Made by a program: the position numbers and the translations under genes. 64,000 bases of DNA from RGIG5612 sp045546255 (GTDB lineage Bacteria; Bacillota; Clostridia; Lachnospirales; Lachnospiraceae): positions 5,576-69,575 of the forward strand of contig JAZQCK010000078.1 of NCBI GenBank assembly GCA_045546255.1. Reading direction: 5' to 3'. Positions 8,865 to 18,361 of the stretch are shown here, one piece after another (positions within the stretch are counted from its first letter, which is position 1; every line of letters begins with the position of its first letter). The notes under the pieces were generated by a model. It had not been told where the DNA came from. It was given only the letters and a program-made list of their open reading frames with translations, and did no database searches.

Positions 8865-10853
8865 ATGGCAAAAAATCTGGTAATTGTGGAGTCACCGGCA
8901 AAGGTGAAAACCGTTAAAAAGTATTTAGGCAAGAACTACGAAGTCGTAGCTTCCAAAGGCCACGTGCGCGATCTTCCGAAAAGCACAATGGGAATCGATG
9001 TGGAGCATGACTTTGAGCCGAAATATATCACGATCCGTGGTAAAGGGGAGACACTTTCCGAATTGAAGCGCCTTGCAAAGGACGCAAACAAAGTGTATCT
9101 CGCAACCGACCCTGACCGCGAAGGAGAGGCGATCAGCTGGCATCTTTCCGAGGCCTTAAATCTGGATGATAAAAAGAAAGCCAGGATCACCTTCAACGAG
9201 ATCACAAAGACCGCAGTCGCAAATTCTTTGAAGAATTCCAGAGAGATCGACATGGACCTTGTGGATGCACAGCAGGCAAGAAGAGCTCTGGACAGACTGG
9301 TTGGATACGGTATCAGCCCAATCCTCTGGGAAAAAGTCAAGAGAGGCCTTTCCGCAGGCCGTGTGCAGTCCGTCGCATTGCGTATGGTTTGTGAACGCGA
9401 TGCGCAGATCGACGCTTTTGTTCCGGAAGAGTACTGGAATCTGGACGCAGATGTGCACATCCATGGCGAGAAAAAGTCGATCATCGCAAAATTCTACGGT
9501 GATAAAGCCCAGAAGATCGATATTACAAATAAAGCGCAGTTAGATGAGATCCTTTCTAAGATTGAAGGAAAGGAAATGACGATCGAAAGCATCAAAAAGT
9601 CTGAGCGTATCAAGAAGGCACCGCTGCCGTTTGTCACATCTACGCTCCAGCAGGAAGCTTCTAAAGTGATGAACTTCACGACACAGAAGACGATGCGTGT
9701 TGCACAGGCGCTCTATGAAGGTGGTTATATTACCTACCTTCGTACCGACTCTGTCAGAGTTTCGGATGAAGCGGTCAGCAGTGCGAAGACATACATTGAA
9801 CAAACTTATGGCGCAGAATATGTATCTCACGCAAAGAGTGCTTCGAGTGGAAAAGGAAAAGTACAGGATGCGCATGAGGCAATCCGACCGACCGACATCA
9901 CTGTGACGCCGGATTCCTTGAAGACCAAGCTCGACCGAGACAGCATGCGTCTTTACCAGCTGATCTGGAAGCGCTTTGCGGCAAGCCGCATGACAAATGC
10001 CAAATATGATGTGACAGCGATCAACTTTGAGGTGAACGGTTATATCTTTAAGGCAACGGCTTCCAAGCAGACTTTTGACGGCTTTATGAAAGTCTATACA
10101 CCGGGAGATGACGAAAAAGAAGAAAAGAACAACGTGGTCTCCAACCTGACGATGGAAGCAAAAATCGATGAGGTGCAGTATGAAGGCACCCAGCATTTCA
10201 CCCAGCCGCCGGCACACTTCACGGAAGCATCGCTGGTCAAGGCAATGGAAGAGATGGGCATCGGACGTCCGAGTACGTATTCTCCGACGATCACGACGAT
10301 CCTTGCGCGCCATTATGTCCGGAAAGAAAAGAAAAATCTCCTTGTCACTGAGCTTGGCAAGGTCGTAAATGATATTATGGTCACAGCGTTCCCGGATATT
10401 GTAGACGCACAGTTCACTGCCAATGTAGAGGCAAAACTGGACGGTATCGAAGAAGGAACGACAGAATGGAAAGAAGTCTTAAGGGAGTTTTACCCGGGCC
10501 TGAAAGAATCTATTGATGCGGCCAGAGCGAAACTCGAAAAGATCAAAGTTAAGGATGAAGTTTCCGATGTGATCTGCGAAAAATGCGGACGCAACATGGT
10601 CATTAAATTTGGACCGCACGGAAAATTCCTTGCCTGCCCGGGCTTTCCGGAGTGCAGAAATACGCAGTCGATCGTGGAAAAGGCAGGGGTCAAGTGTCCT
10701 GAATGCGGCAAAGAGCTGATCGTCCGCAAGACGAAAAAGGGCCGCAGATACTATGGCTGCGAAGGCTATCCGAAGTGCAACTTTATGTCATGGACCAAAC
10801 CGACCGGCAAAGAAAAGAAAGCGGATGAAATTCCGGCTGAAGAAATCAACTAA
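8865..10853 (+). CDS. topA: DNA topoisomerase I
   Basis: Type IA topoisomerase that relaxes negative supercoils. 662 residues. Toprim domain at the N-terminus (NLVIVESPAKVKTVKKYLG, then DPDREGEAISWHL near 85). The catalytic tyrosine is Y291 in YITYLRTDSVRVS. HEAIRPT lies near 338 and MGIGRPSTYSPTI near 464. Two C4 zinc fingers are at the C-terminus (CEKCGRNM...CPGFPEC, CPECGKEL...CEGYPKC). The C-terminal part is shorter than the 690-residue average but complete. Start: ATG 8865 behind AAGGA. The dprA-topA arrangement is conserved in Firmicutes. Confidence 0.97.
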   Translation: MAKNLVIVESPAKVKTVKKYLGKNYEVVASKGHVRDLPKSTMGIDVEHDFEPKYITIRGKGETLSELKRLAKDANKVYLATDPDREGEAISWHLSEALNLDDKKKARITFNEITKTAVANSLKNSREIDMDLVDAQQARRALDRLVGYGISPILWEKVKRGLSAGRVQSVALRMVCERDAQIDAFVPEEYWNLDADVHIHGEKKSIIAKFYGDKAQKIDITNKAQLDEILSKIEGKEMTIESIKKSERIKKAPLPFVTSTLQQEASKVMNFTTQKTMRVAQALYEGGYITYLRTDSVRVSDEAVSSAKTYIEQTYGAEYVSHAKSASSGKGKVQDAHEAIRPTDITVTPDSLKTKLDRDSMRLYQLIWKRFAASRMTNAKYDVTAINFEVNGYIFKATASKQTFDGFMKVYTPGDDEKEEKNNVVSNLTMEAKIDEVQYEGTQHFTQPPAHFTEASLVKAMEEMGIGRPSTYSPTITTILARHYVRKEKKNLLVTELGKVVNDIMVTAFPDIVDAQFTANVEAKLDGIEEGTTEWKEVLREFYPGLKESIDAARAKLEKIKVKDEVSDVICEKCGRNMVIKFGPHGKFLACPGFPECRNTQSIVEKAGVKCPECGKELIVRKTKKGRRYYGCEGYPKCNFMSWTKPTGKEKKADEIPAEEIN

Positions 10854-10855
10854 GA

Positions 10856-12130
10856 ATGAAACGAACTGTCAGAAATTACATCATCAGAATAGCGATCATG
10901 GCTGTGCTTGCCGCAGCCGTGATTTTGGTTGCAAAAGCAGTAAGACCGAGCTGGTCGGAATCCACAGAGCAGAGGGGTGACCGTGAGATCCAGCAGGATT
11001 ATGACCTGACCCTTTGGTATTATGACGAGGCGCTGACGCCTTATGTGGAGCAGCTTCAAAGCGACTATTTCCGCAAGCAGGGCCTTCGCGTTGGCTGTGA
11101 ACTGGTCTCAGTTGTTTCATTCTATGAGAACATGAACAAGAAGAACGTGGACGGAGAAGGCGCACCAGATCTTTATATTACGGACACCTCCCGTCTGGAG
11201 CAGGCTTATCTCGGATCTCTGGCGAAAGAAAACGCCTATCCTGATATCTATACACTTCAGAATTATTCTGTGAAATCGCTCACATCGGTTCGTTACGGCG
11301 GCAGGCAGGTTGCCTATCCGCTGTGCTTTGACATGGAATACTTTGTATACAACACGGATTATATGGACCGCGCTCCGGCAAGTTTTGAGACGATTGCAGC
11401 CAGTGCGGAAAGCTTCACCAAGCAGGCAGATTCTCCGATCGATATGGTGATCCTTTATGATGTGAATGATCTTTTGTTCAATTACCATTTTATTGGCGCA
11501 TCTCTCAACTTAGGAGGTGAGGCCGGAGATGATGCGGCAAACATTGAGCTGAATAAGGAGCAGGCGAGCGCGGCACTTTCCGTCTTTAAAGACCTTCAGA
11601 CAAAAACCAATATCAACCGTGCCACAACGACCTATGACCTGGTGGAAAACAGTTTTGTCTTTGGACGAAGCATGACGGCGATCTTAAAATGCAGCTCCCT
11701 TGAGGCATTAAACCGAGAACAGACCAATTTTGCAATCAGTCCGATGCCTTCCGTAACCGCTGCGATTCCTTCAAAAGCGTTATCTACGACCTGGTGCGTC
11801 TGCGTGAATCCGATGTCTTCGCATACCGCAGAGGCAGAAGCGCTTGCGAAATATATGACCTACGATAATACCAAAAACATTTATGAACTGACAGGGTTCA
11901 TGAGTGCGAAACGTATGGATTATTCCGGAAAAGGCTATGCAGATGTCTATATGCTGTATGATGAGAGCGCAAGCCTTCCGAAATTTATCGAAACAGAAGA
12001 ACTCTGGAAAGATATGAAGAGCATGTTCCTTTCCATCTGGGACGGAGGAGAGGCTGCGGCTGCCTTCGATTCTTTTGAGGCATCCGTCTATTTACAGCTC
12101 GCTACCCGTACCGGACAGGAAGGGCAGTAG
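10856..12130 (+). CDS. Membrane-anchored extracellular solute-binding protein
   Basis: 424 residues with an N-terminal hydrophobic anchor (about residues 10-28, IAIMAVLAAAVILVAKAV) and no lipobox Cys. It is followed by a family-1 type periplasmic-binding fold: DLTLWYYDEALTPYVEQLQSDY near 45, DLYITDTSRLEQAY near 104 and AYPLCFDMEYFVYNTDYM near 153. No permease or ATPase genes flank it, so it is more likely a sensor or anchored receptor than a standard ABC partner. It begins two bases after topA and probably reads from the same message. The position normally holding codY in related genomes is occupied by this gene. Ligand unknown. Confidence 0.75.
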   Translation: MKRTVRNYIIRIAIMAVLAAAVILVAKAVRPSWSESTEQRGDREIQQDYDLTLWYYDEALTPYVEQLQSDYFRKQGLRVGCELVSVVSFYENMNKKNVDGEGAPDLYITDTSRLEQAYLGSLAKENAYPDIYTLQNYSVKSLTSVRYGGRQVAYPLCFDMEYFVYNTDYMDRAPASFETIAASAESFTKQADSPIDMVILYDVNDLLFNYHFIGASLNLGGEAGDDAANIELNKEQASAALSVFKDLQTKTNINRATTTYDLVENSFVFGRSMTAILKCSSLEALNREQTNFAISPMPSVTAAIPSKALSTTWCVCVNPMSSHTAEAEALAKYMTYDNTKNIYELTGFMSAKRMDYSGKGYADVYMLYDESASLPKFIETEELWKDMKSMFLSIWDGGEAAAAFDSFEASVYLQLATRTGQEGQ

Positions 12131-12158
12131 TCTATTTAAAACTTTCATTTTTAAAATG

Positions 12159-12195
12159 TTACAAAAGTATTGCGAAGGCTGTAAAACTTTTGTAA
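12159..12195. promoter_or_regulatory. Inverted repeat upstream of comEA
   Basis: A 10-bp perfect inverted repeat TTACAAAAGT/ACTTTTGTAA with a 17-base spacing, 50 bases before the comEA start. It is a plausible operator, possibly for the response regulator encoded just downstream (inference). Confidence 0.4.
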
Positions 12196-12246
12196 AATAA
12201 ACGAGGTCAGAGGTTCTTTTCCTAAGAGCATATTTAGGAGGAGAAC

Positions 12247-12858
12247 ATGAATCAGAATAAAAAAAATTATATTAAGGTTTTGCTCGTTTTGCTGGTATTC
12301 GTGGTTGCAGGCGTGATCTTCAGCTGCAGCATGAAAAACAAAGCAAAAAAAGCCGAAGAAGCCGTTGTCTTAGAAGAAGAGACTACGCTGGCAGAAGCGG
12401 AAAGCACAGAAACGGAAAGCGAAGAACCCCTTTGCGTTCATGTGTGCGGGAGCGTGAATCAGCCCGGCGTCTATTATCTGAAGCAGGGCGCGAGGATTCA
12501 TGAAGCGGTCGAGCTGGCAGGCGGTCTTACGGAAGAGGCGGATACCGAGTATGTGAATCTTGCAAAAGAGGCTGAAGACGGAGTTCAGATCTATATTCCG
12601 AGCAAAGAAGAGGTCGCATCCGGCACTGTCCCGCAAGAAGCAGAAGCGGAAGCAGCTTCAGAAGACGGGCTTGTGAACATTAATACAGCAGGTTTAGATG
12701 AGCTTAAGACCTTACCGGGAATCGGCGATATCAAGGCAGAAGCCATTGTTTCTTATCGCGAGAGCGCAGGAAACTTTGCATCGATCGAGGAGATCATGAA
12801 CGTTGCAGGTATCAAGGAAAGTTCCTACGAAAAAATCAAAGAGCATATAAGGGTGTAA
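12247..12858 (+). CDS. comEA: ComEA family DNA-receptor protein (SLBB + helix-hairpin-helix)
   Basis: Binds extracellular double-stranded DNA for uptake. 203 residues: transmembrane anchor at about 9-27, an acidic linker, an SLBB domain (VHVCGSVNQPGVYYL near 62, VYIPSKEE-like end near 117) and two C-terminal helix-hairpin-helix motifs (VNINTAGLDELKTLPGIG from about 138). This is the architecture of Gram-positive ComEA. Start: ATG 12247 after TTAGGAGG. A response regulator begins three bases after the stop, so competence and signalling genes are linked here. comEC is about 3 kb downstream. Confidence 0.94.
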   Translation: MNQNKKNYIKVLLVLLVFVVAGVIFSCSMKNKAKKAEEAVVLEEETTLAEAESTETESEEPLCVHVCGSVNQPGVYYLKQGARIHEAVELAGGLTEEADTEYVNLAKEAEDGVQIYIPSKEEVASGTVPQEAEAEAASEDGLVNINTAGLDELKTLPGIGDIKAEAIVSYRESAGNFASIEEIMNVAGIKESSYEKIKEHIRV

Positions 12859-12861
12859 TTC

Positions 12862-13545
12862 ATGAGTAAAGTATTAGTTGTAGATGACGAAAAACTGATT
12901 GTAAAAGGAATCAAATTCTCCTTGGAACAGGATGGCATGGATGTGGAATGCGCCTATGATGGTGAAGAAGCACTTGCCATGGCACAGAAATGTGAATACG
13001 ATGTCGTACTTCTCGACATCATGCTTCCGAAGATGGACGGATTTGAAGTCTGCAAAGCAATCCGCGAATTCTCCAATATGCCGATCATCATGCTGACAGC
13101 AAAAGGCGGCGACATGGACAAAATCTTAGGTCTCGAGTATGGTGCGGACGACTATATCACAAAGCCGTTCAACATTCTTGAGGTCAAGGCCAGGATCCGT
13201 GCAATGTTCCGCCGCAGCAAACGCATGACCAAAGAGACGACCGGCGAGATCGCAAGAGGCGGCCTGCGTATGGATTTAGATTCCAGACGTGTTTTCATTC
13301 AGGACCGCGAAGTCAATCTTACAGCAAAAGAATTTGACCTTTTAGAGCTTCTTGTCAATAACCCGAACAAGGTATACAGCCGTGAGCAGCTTTTAAGCCT
13401 TGTATGGGGCTATGAATATCCGGGTGATGTCCGAACTGTCGATGTGCATGTCAGAAGACTGCGTGAGAAGATCGAGGACAATCCGAAAGACCCGAAATAT
13501 GTAAATACTAAATGGGGAGTGGGCTACTATTTTAAAGCGCAGTAA
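12862..13545 (+). CDS. OmpR/PhoB-type response regulator
   Basis: 227 residues. Receiver domain with VDDE near 7, the phosphoacceptor D52 in VVLLDIMLPKMDG, T82-type switch residue in IIMLTAKGG and K104-type ITKPFN. It is followed by a winged-helix Trans_reg_C domain (VNLTAKEFDLLELLV near 150, VWGYEYPGDVRTVDVHVRRLR near 182). It resembles the WalR/PhoP branch, but orthology cannot be settled from sequence reading. Its stop overlaps the probable start region of the histidine kinase, so the two are translationally coupled. Confidence 0.93.
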   Translation: MSKVLVVDDEKLIVKGIKFSLEQDGMDVECAYDGEEALAMAQKCEYDVVLLDIMLPKMDGFEVCKAIREFSNMPIIMLTAKGGDMDKILGLEYGADDYITKPFNILEVKARIRAMFRRSKRMTKETTGEIARGGLRMDLDSRRVFIQDREVNLTAKEFDLLELLVNNPNKVYSREQLLSLVWGYEYPGDVRTVDVHVRRLREKIEDNPKDPKYVNTKWGVGYYFKAQ

Positions 13546-14971
13546 AGAATTTTTCGGAAGTCTGAGATTCAGAATACTGGGATTCGTACTTGTCGCCGGG
13601 TTAATTCCCCTGATCATTATTTCCGTTGTTGGCATAAGTGTGACTGAGAACCGGATCATTGAAACAAGGACGAAGAACATCAGTGCACAGTTCTCCATGC
13701 TCAGCAATCTGTTTTATTCCAACGGCAACAGTTATGAAGATAACGAGGTGGATGCCTATTTCAACACACTGGCAGAAGATATCGCCGGTGTGTTTTTAAG
13801 CCGCGTTCAAATTATCAACCGTGACTTTACGATCACGAGCGATACTTATCAGATCAATAAAGGAAAACTCTGCATTTCGGCGGAAGTGAACCAGTGCTTT
13901 AACGGGGTCAATCAGGCCTACACGGATAAAAAGAACCAGTGTATCGTCCTGACGCAGGCCATCAAGGAGCCGCAATCCGGAAAGATCACCCACGTTCTTT
14001 TTGCGACGTCCTCGATCGCCGATATCTTTTCTGCCATGGGATCGATCCGTCTGGTCTTAAATACAGTGATCATTATTCTGGCCATTGCCTTGATTGCCTG
14101 GGCGATTTTTGCGATGTATCAGCTTTCCAAACCGTTCCGGAATATTGAAGAGACGATCGAACATATCGGAGAAGGCGGAACCGCCGAGAATATTTCGATT
14201 GCAGGTGCAAGCGAACTGAAAGCCATTTCAAATTCCTTTAATACCATGCTTCGGCGCATCAACCAGCTCGAAGCATCGAGACAGGAATTCGTATCAAACG
14301 TGTCCCATGAACTGAAGACTCCGATGACATCCATGAAGGTTTTAGCGGAGTCCTTGGTCGGGCAGCAGGGCGTTCCGGAAGAACTATATCAGGAGTTCTT
14401 AGGGGACATTGTCAACGAGCTGGATCGTGAGAATAATATCATCACGGATCTTCTGACCCTCGTGAAGATGGACAGCACCGGTATTGAGATGAATGTTGCT
14501 CCGGTCAATATCAATGAGCTGATCGAAGCGCAGCTGAAGCTGATCCGGCCGCTTGCAAAAGAAAAGAATATCGAGCTTGTCATGGAAAGCTTTAACCCGG
14601 TCATTGCGGAAGTGGATGAGACGAAGTTCTCCATGTGTATTTCCAACCTGGTCGTAAATGCCGTGAAATATAACAACGTGGACGGGTGGGTCCATGTTTC
14701 CCTCAATGCAGATAAAACCTATTTTTATGTGAAAGTTCAGGATAACGGCTTCGGAATTCCGGAGGAGGCCCAGGAGCATATCTTCGACCGCTTCTACCGT
14801 GTGGATAAGGCGCGTGACCGTGCAACCGGCGGCAGCGGTTTAGGACTTGCCATTACAAAGACGATCGTTATGGCGCATAACGGCTCAATCAAAGTCTTCA
14901 GTCAGGTGGATAAGGGAACGACCTTTACGATGCAGATCCCGCTGACCTACCTGGATAAGCAGAATAGTTAA
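13529..14971 (+). CDS. Sensor histidine kinase (probable AUU start)
   Basis: The open frame extends upstream of the first conventional codon (GTG 13640) and encodes MLKRSKEFFGSLRFRILGF followed by a hydrophobic helix. That is exactly the first membrane segment that a GTG-13640 product would lack. No ATG, GTG or TTG exists between the upstream stop (13502) and 13640; ATT at 13529 lies about 10 bases after GGGGAG. With this start: 480 residues, TM1 about 16-36, extracytoplasmic sensor, TM2 about 173-195, HAMP, HisKA with VSHELKTP (phospho-His about 260), HATPase_c with DNGFGIP and GGSGLGLAI. It overlaps the response regulator by 17 bases. Confidence 0.85.
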   Translation: MLKRSKEFFGSLRFRILGFVLVAGLIPLIIISVVGISVTENRIIETRTKNISAQFSMLSNLFYSNGNSYEDNEVDAYFNTLAEDIAGVFLSRVQIINRDFTITSDTYQINKGKLCISAEVNQCFNGVNQAYTDKKNQCIVLTQAIKEPQSGKITHVLFATSSIADIFSAMGSIRLVLNTVIIILAIALIAWAIFAMYQLSKPFRNIEETIEHIGEGGTAENISIAGASELKAISNSFNTMLRRINQLEASRQEFVSNVSHELKTPMTSMKVLAESLVGQQGVPEELYQEFLGDIVNELDRENNIITDLLTLVKMDSTGIEMNVAPVNINELIEAQLKLIRPLAKEKNIELVMESFNPVIAEVDETKFSMCISNLVVNAVKYNNVDGWVHVSLNADKTYFYVKVQDNGFGIPEEAQEHIFDRFYRVDKARDRATGGSGLGLAITKTIVMAHNGSIKVFSQVDKGTTFTMQIPLTYLDKQNS

Positions 14972-14972
14972 T

Positions 14973-15938
14973 ATGAAAAGAACGAAACGACTCTTAAGCA
15001 GAATAGTGAGCATGATCTTAGTCATGATCTTCATGACTCTTTGTGCTGCCTGCGGAAACCGGACAACGGACCCGTCACAGCTGCCTCCGGATACGTTCAT
15101 GGTATATTACACCAATCAAAATGCGGATGATATCATCTTCAAAGAGGAAAAGATCGAAGGCGCAGAGGAGATGGAACAGGTCGAGCTGATCCAGACGCTC
15201 CTTGATATCATGTTTACGCAGAACGAGGAAGATACGACGTATTATACGGTCAAGCCGGACACGGTCAATCTCGAGGGCATTATCGTAAAAGACGGCCTTG
15301 TAACGCTGGACTTTAGCAGCCCATATCTTCAGATGTCGAATGTGCGCGAGATTATCTTCCGTGCCTCGGTTGTACTGACCCTGATCCAGGTTCCAAATGT
15401 AACAGGCGTTACCTTTACTGTGGCTTCAACCCCGATCGTCAATTCCACCGGCGATAACATCGGCATCATGACCAAAGACACCTTCGTGAACGTTCTTTTG
15501 ACGGAAGAGGGAATGCTGAAGCAGGAGACAGACCTTACGATCTATTTTGCAGATGCAAGCGGCGAGAAACTGGTTCCGGTCGTTTACCGCTTTAACATTG
15601 ATAACAGTAACTCCTCGATGGAGGAATATATTCTTTCAAGACTTCTTGAAGGTCCGGCACAGGGCGAAGCCGGCAGAACGATCGCACCGGGCATCACGTT
15701 AAACAGCGTTGTAACGACTGATCATATCTGCTATGTCAACTTCGGCAAAGACTTCCTGAATCAGGAACAGCCGGTCAGCGATGAGCTGATGATCTATTCG
15801 ATCGTCAATTCCCTCTGCCAGTTGACCTACGTGCATTCCGTTTATTTCATGGTCGACGGAGCGACGGATGTTGTGCTGCATGGTTCGATGGACCTCAGCT
15901 CACCGATCGTAAGAGACAATACGTATATTCAGCAGTAA
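14973..15938 (+). CDS. GerMN-domain lipoprotein
   Basis: 321 residues. A signal peptide with a lipobox-like LCAAC (Cys at about 27) suggests a membrane-anchored lipoprotein. Two GerMN (sporulation/germination) domains follow: about 45-165 (FMVYYTNQNADDII, then VTLDFSSPYLQM) and about 185-315 (LTIYFADASGEKLVPV, then CYVNFGKDFL). In Bacillus GerM acts in engulfment and germination. In two-component operons such proteins often act as accessory lipoproteins of the kinase, as LpqB does in Actinobacteria. It starts one base after the kinase stop and is clearly in the same operon. Confidence 0.85.
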   Translation: MKRTKRLLSRIVSMILVMIFMTLCAACGNRTTDPSQLPPDTFMVYYTNQNADDIIFKEEKIEGAEEMEQVELIQTLLDIMFTQNEEDTTYYTVKPDTVNLEGIIVKDGLVTLDFSSPYLQMSNVREIIFRASVVLTLIQVPNVTGVTFTVASTPIVNSTGDNIGIMTKDTFVNVLLTEEGMLKQETDLTIYFADASGEKLVPVVYRFNIDNSNSSMEEYILSRLLEGPAQGEAGRTIAPGITLNSVVTTDHICYVNFGKDFLNQEQPVSDELMIYSIVNSLCQLTYVHSVYFMVDGATDVVLHGSMDLSSPIVRDNTYIQQ

Positions 15939-15971
15939 TCTTTTCACACCGAAATCCAATCAGAAAATGGC

Positions 15972-18206
15972 ATGAAGCGTCCGCTGTTTACAGGCGCCTT
16001 TCTTTTGGTGCTTGGAATCTGGATCCTACATAGTTTGATCGGCATTGACTTCTTTCCACAGAAAGTCCATGCTGGCGAAGCCTGCACGCTTTCCGGGACG
16101 CTTCTTAAAACAGAAGAAAAGAGCAGCAGTTTTTATCTGTATCTGAAAAATGCTTCCTGCTTTTTGGATGAGGGCAGGGTCCGCGTGGGAAATGTTCTTT
16201 TGCTTGTTCCAAAAGAAGGGAGCAATATCGGAGAGCTGTTACCCGGAAATGTCATTCGGGCGGATGTCCTTTGTGAAGAGTTCCGTGTGGCGAGGAATGA
16301 GGGCAACTATGATGAAGGGGATTATTATCATTCTCTGGGGGTTTCCGGGAAATACCGGCTGGATGGAGATCTGTTGATTCTAAGCCGGAAGGTCTATCCC
16401 ATCCGCTGTGCGATGCTGTGGCTGAAAGAGCGGCTGCTGGGCTCGATCACTTCACTGGTGAATGGAACGGCTAATCACGCTGAGATTTTTACGGCGATCC
16501 TGACAGGAGACCGCTCCGGGCTGGATGCAGAAACCAAGGACCTTTATCGGAAAAGCGGTATCGCCCACATCCTTGCGATCTCAGGGCTCCATATTTCTTT
16601 TATCGGGATGTCTCTTTTTTCGTTTTTGCGGAAGCGCATGCGCTTTTTGTTTGCAGCGCTCATTTCGGGGAGCGTTATGATATGCTTCTGCATCATGAGC
16701 GGAGAAAGCGCATCTGCGGTTCGGGCGACACTGATGTTTTTGATCCGCCTTGTGGCCTTAAAGTTTGGAAAAAGCTTTGATCTTCTTTCTGCACTTGGCC
16801 TCTCTGCGATTTTCTTGCTTTTATCGAACCCAATGTATCTTTATCATAGCGGATTCCAGCTATCTTTCAGCGCGATCATCGGAATCGGACTAGTGATGCC
16901 TGCGCTAAGGGAATTCATGTTTCTCATCAGGAATAAAACAGATGAGAACCCAATGTTCTGGACGAAGGCTTTGGAAGCTTTTTTAATGAGCTTTTCCGTC
17001 ACCTTGACGACACTCCCTGTGATCATCAACACCTACTATGAGATTCCGGTCCTTTCCGTTTTGTTAAACTTAGTGGTCGTTCCGCTTATGGGAGTCGTTT
17101 TAGAGAGTGGAGTGATCGGCGTTTTGCTGGGCCTTGTTAGTCTGTTCCTTGGACGGATGCTGATCGGCGCCGGTGTCTATCTGATCTCTTTTATCGAACT
17201 GCTCTGTGCCATTTATGACAAGGTCCCCTTCAGCATCCTGATCACCGGGCACTGGAGTGGGTGGAAGATCGCACTATATCTTGTTTTGCTGGGCACGCTT
17301 GTTTTCCTGCCGAATGTTCGGACAGTGCTTAAATCACGCTTACCATCCATTATTGCTCTCGGAGGCATCTGCATAATTCTTGCACTATTATTGATCCGCC
17401 CTGCCGATTCTTCTTTGCATATCACCTTTTTTGATGTGGATCAGGGCGAGAGCATTCTGATCGAATCGCCCTCCGGAGCGAACTATCTGATCGACAGCGG
17501 GTCGGCCTCTGTAACAGAACTTTACCGCTACCGCATGGAAAGTGCGCTCAAGTACCGTGGAATCCGGACAATCGACTTTGTAATCGTAACTCATCCGGAC
17601 ACGGATCATATTTCCGCGGTCATCAGCATGCTGGAAGATACCGGTGCAGGGCACATTAAGATTAAGAATCTGGCCCTTCCTTCTATGCCGGAAAATGAGC
17701 ATTACCAAATGCTGCTTCAAAAGGCGAAGGAGGCTGAGGTCAATCTCATCATGTTGCATAGAGGAGTGAGGCTGGAAGATAGCGAACTTAGGTTTTCCTG
17801 TCTCCATCCGGATACAGACTTTCAAAGCAGCGAGGCAAATGCTTATTCCGCAGTTTTGCAGCTTGACTATCAGGGATTTCGAGCTCTTTTTACGGGAGAC
17901 CTTGGAGCAGAGGAAGAGCGGCTTTTAATTCGTGAGGGGCTGCTTTCTGACTGCGATCTTTTAAAAGTGGCGCATCACGGTTCCCGCTTTTCCACAACAG
18001 CTGCGTTCTTGGAAGCAGTAAAGCCGGAGTTTGCCGTCGTATCAGCTGGCGTCCATAACAGCTATGGTCATCCGCATCCGGATGTGATTAAACGATTAGA
18101 GGAGTCAGGAGCAGAGATTTATGTCACTGCAGAGTCAGGGGAGATTGAAGCAGTGATCAGCCGGGATGGAGAGGCTTCTGTAACAACTCTTTTGAGCGCA
18201 GCATAG
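15972..18206 (+). CDS. comEC: ComEC/Rec2 DNA-uptake channel
   Basis: 744 residues. It carries an N-terminal membrane/OB region (DUF4131, about 1-170) and the polytopic Competence domain (about 180-460, with GIAHILAISGLHISFIG near 196). The C-terminal metallo-beta-lactamase-like nuclease domain begins near 475 (FFDVDQGESILIESPSG) and has HPDTDHIS near 541 and AHHGSRFST near 665. It translocates single-stranded DNA across the membrane. Start: ATG 15972; the ribosome site is poor (AAAATGG), as is often seen in comEC. It lies 33 bases after the GerMN gene. Confidence 0.94.
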   Translation: MKRPLFTGAFLLVLGIWILHSLIGIDFFPQKVHAGEACTLSGTLLKTEEKSSSFYLYLKNASCFLDEGRVRVGNVLLLVPKEGSNIGELLPGNVIRADVLCEEFRVARNEGNYDEGDYYHSLGVSGKYRLDGDLLILSRKVYPIRCAMLWLKERLLGSITSLVNGTANHAEIFTAILTGDRSGLDAETKDLYRKSGIAHILAISGLHISFIGMSLFSFLRKRMRFLFAALISGSVMICFCIMSGESASAVRATLMFLIRLVALKFGKSFDLLSALGLSAIFLLLSNPMYLYHSGFQLSFSAIIGIGLVMPALREFMFLIRNKTDENPMFWTKALEAFLMSFSVTLTTLPVIINTYYEIPVLSVLLNLVVVPLMGVVLESGVIGVLLGLVSLFLGRMLIGAGVYLISFIELLCAIYDKVPFSILITGHWSGWKIALYLVLLGTLVFLPNVRTVLKSRLPSIIALGGICIILALLLIRPADSSLHITFFDVDQGESILIESPSGANYLIDSGSASVTELYRYRMESALKYRGIRTIDFVIVTHPDTDHISAVISMLEDTGAGHIKIKNLALPSMPENEHYQMLLQKAKEAEVNLIMLHRGVRLEDSELRFSCLHPDTDFQSSEANAYSAVLQLDYQGFRALFTGDLGAEEERLLIREGLLSDCDLLKVAHHGSRFSTTAAFLEAVKPEFAVVSAGVHNSYGHPHPDVIKRLEESGAEIYVTAESGEIEAVISRDGEASVTTLLSAA

Positions 18207-18361
18207 AGCCGGAAATTCTTTTATGAACAGAACCTAGATCCTACTTTCAGAATATGAGCTCATTCAATATTTGAAATAGCTGAGACCTTGAGAATTATTC
18301 ATTCATGCGATATATTAAAAATGAAAAAAGAATATTTTGATGGATAGAAAGGAGCAAACTC

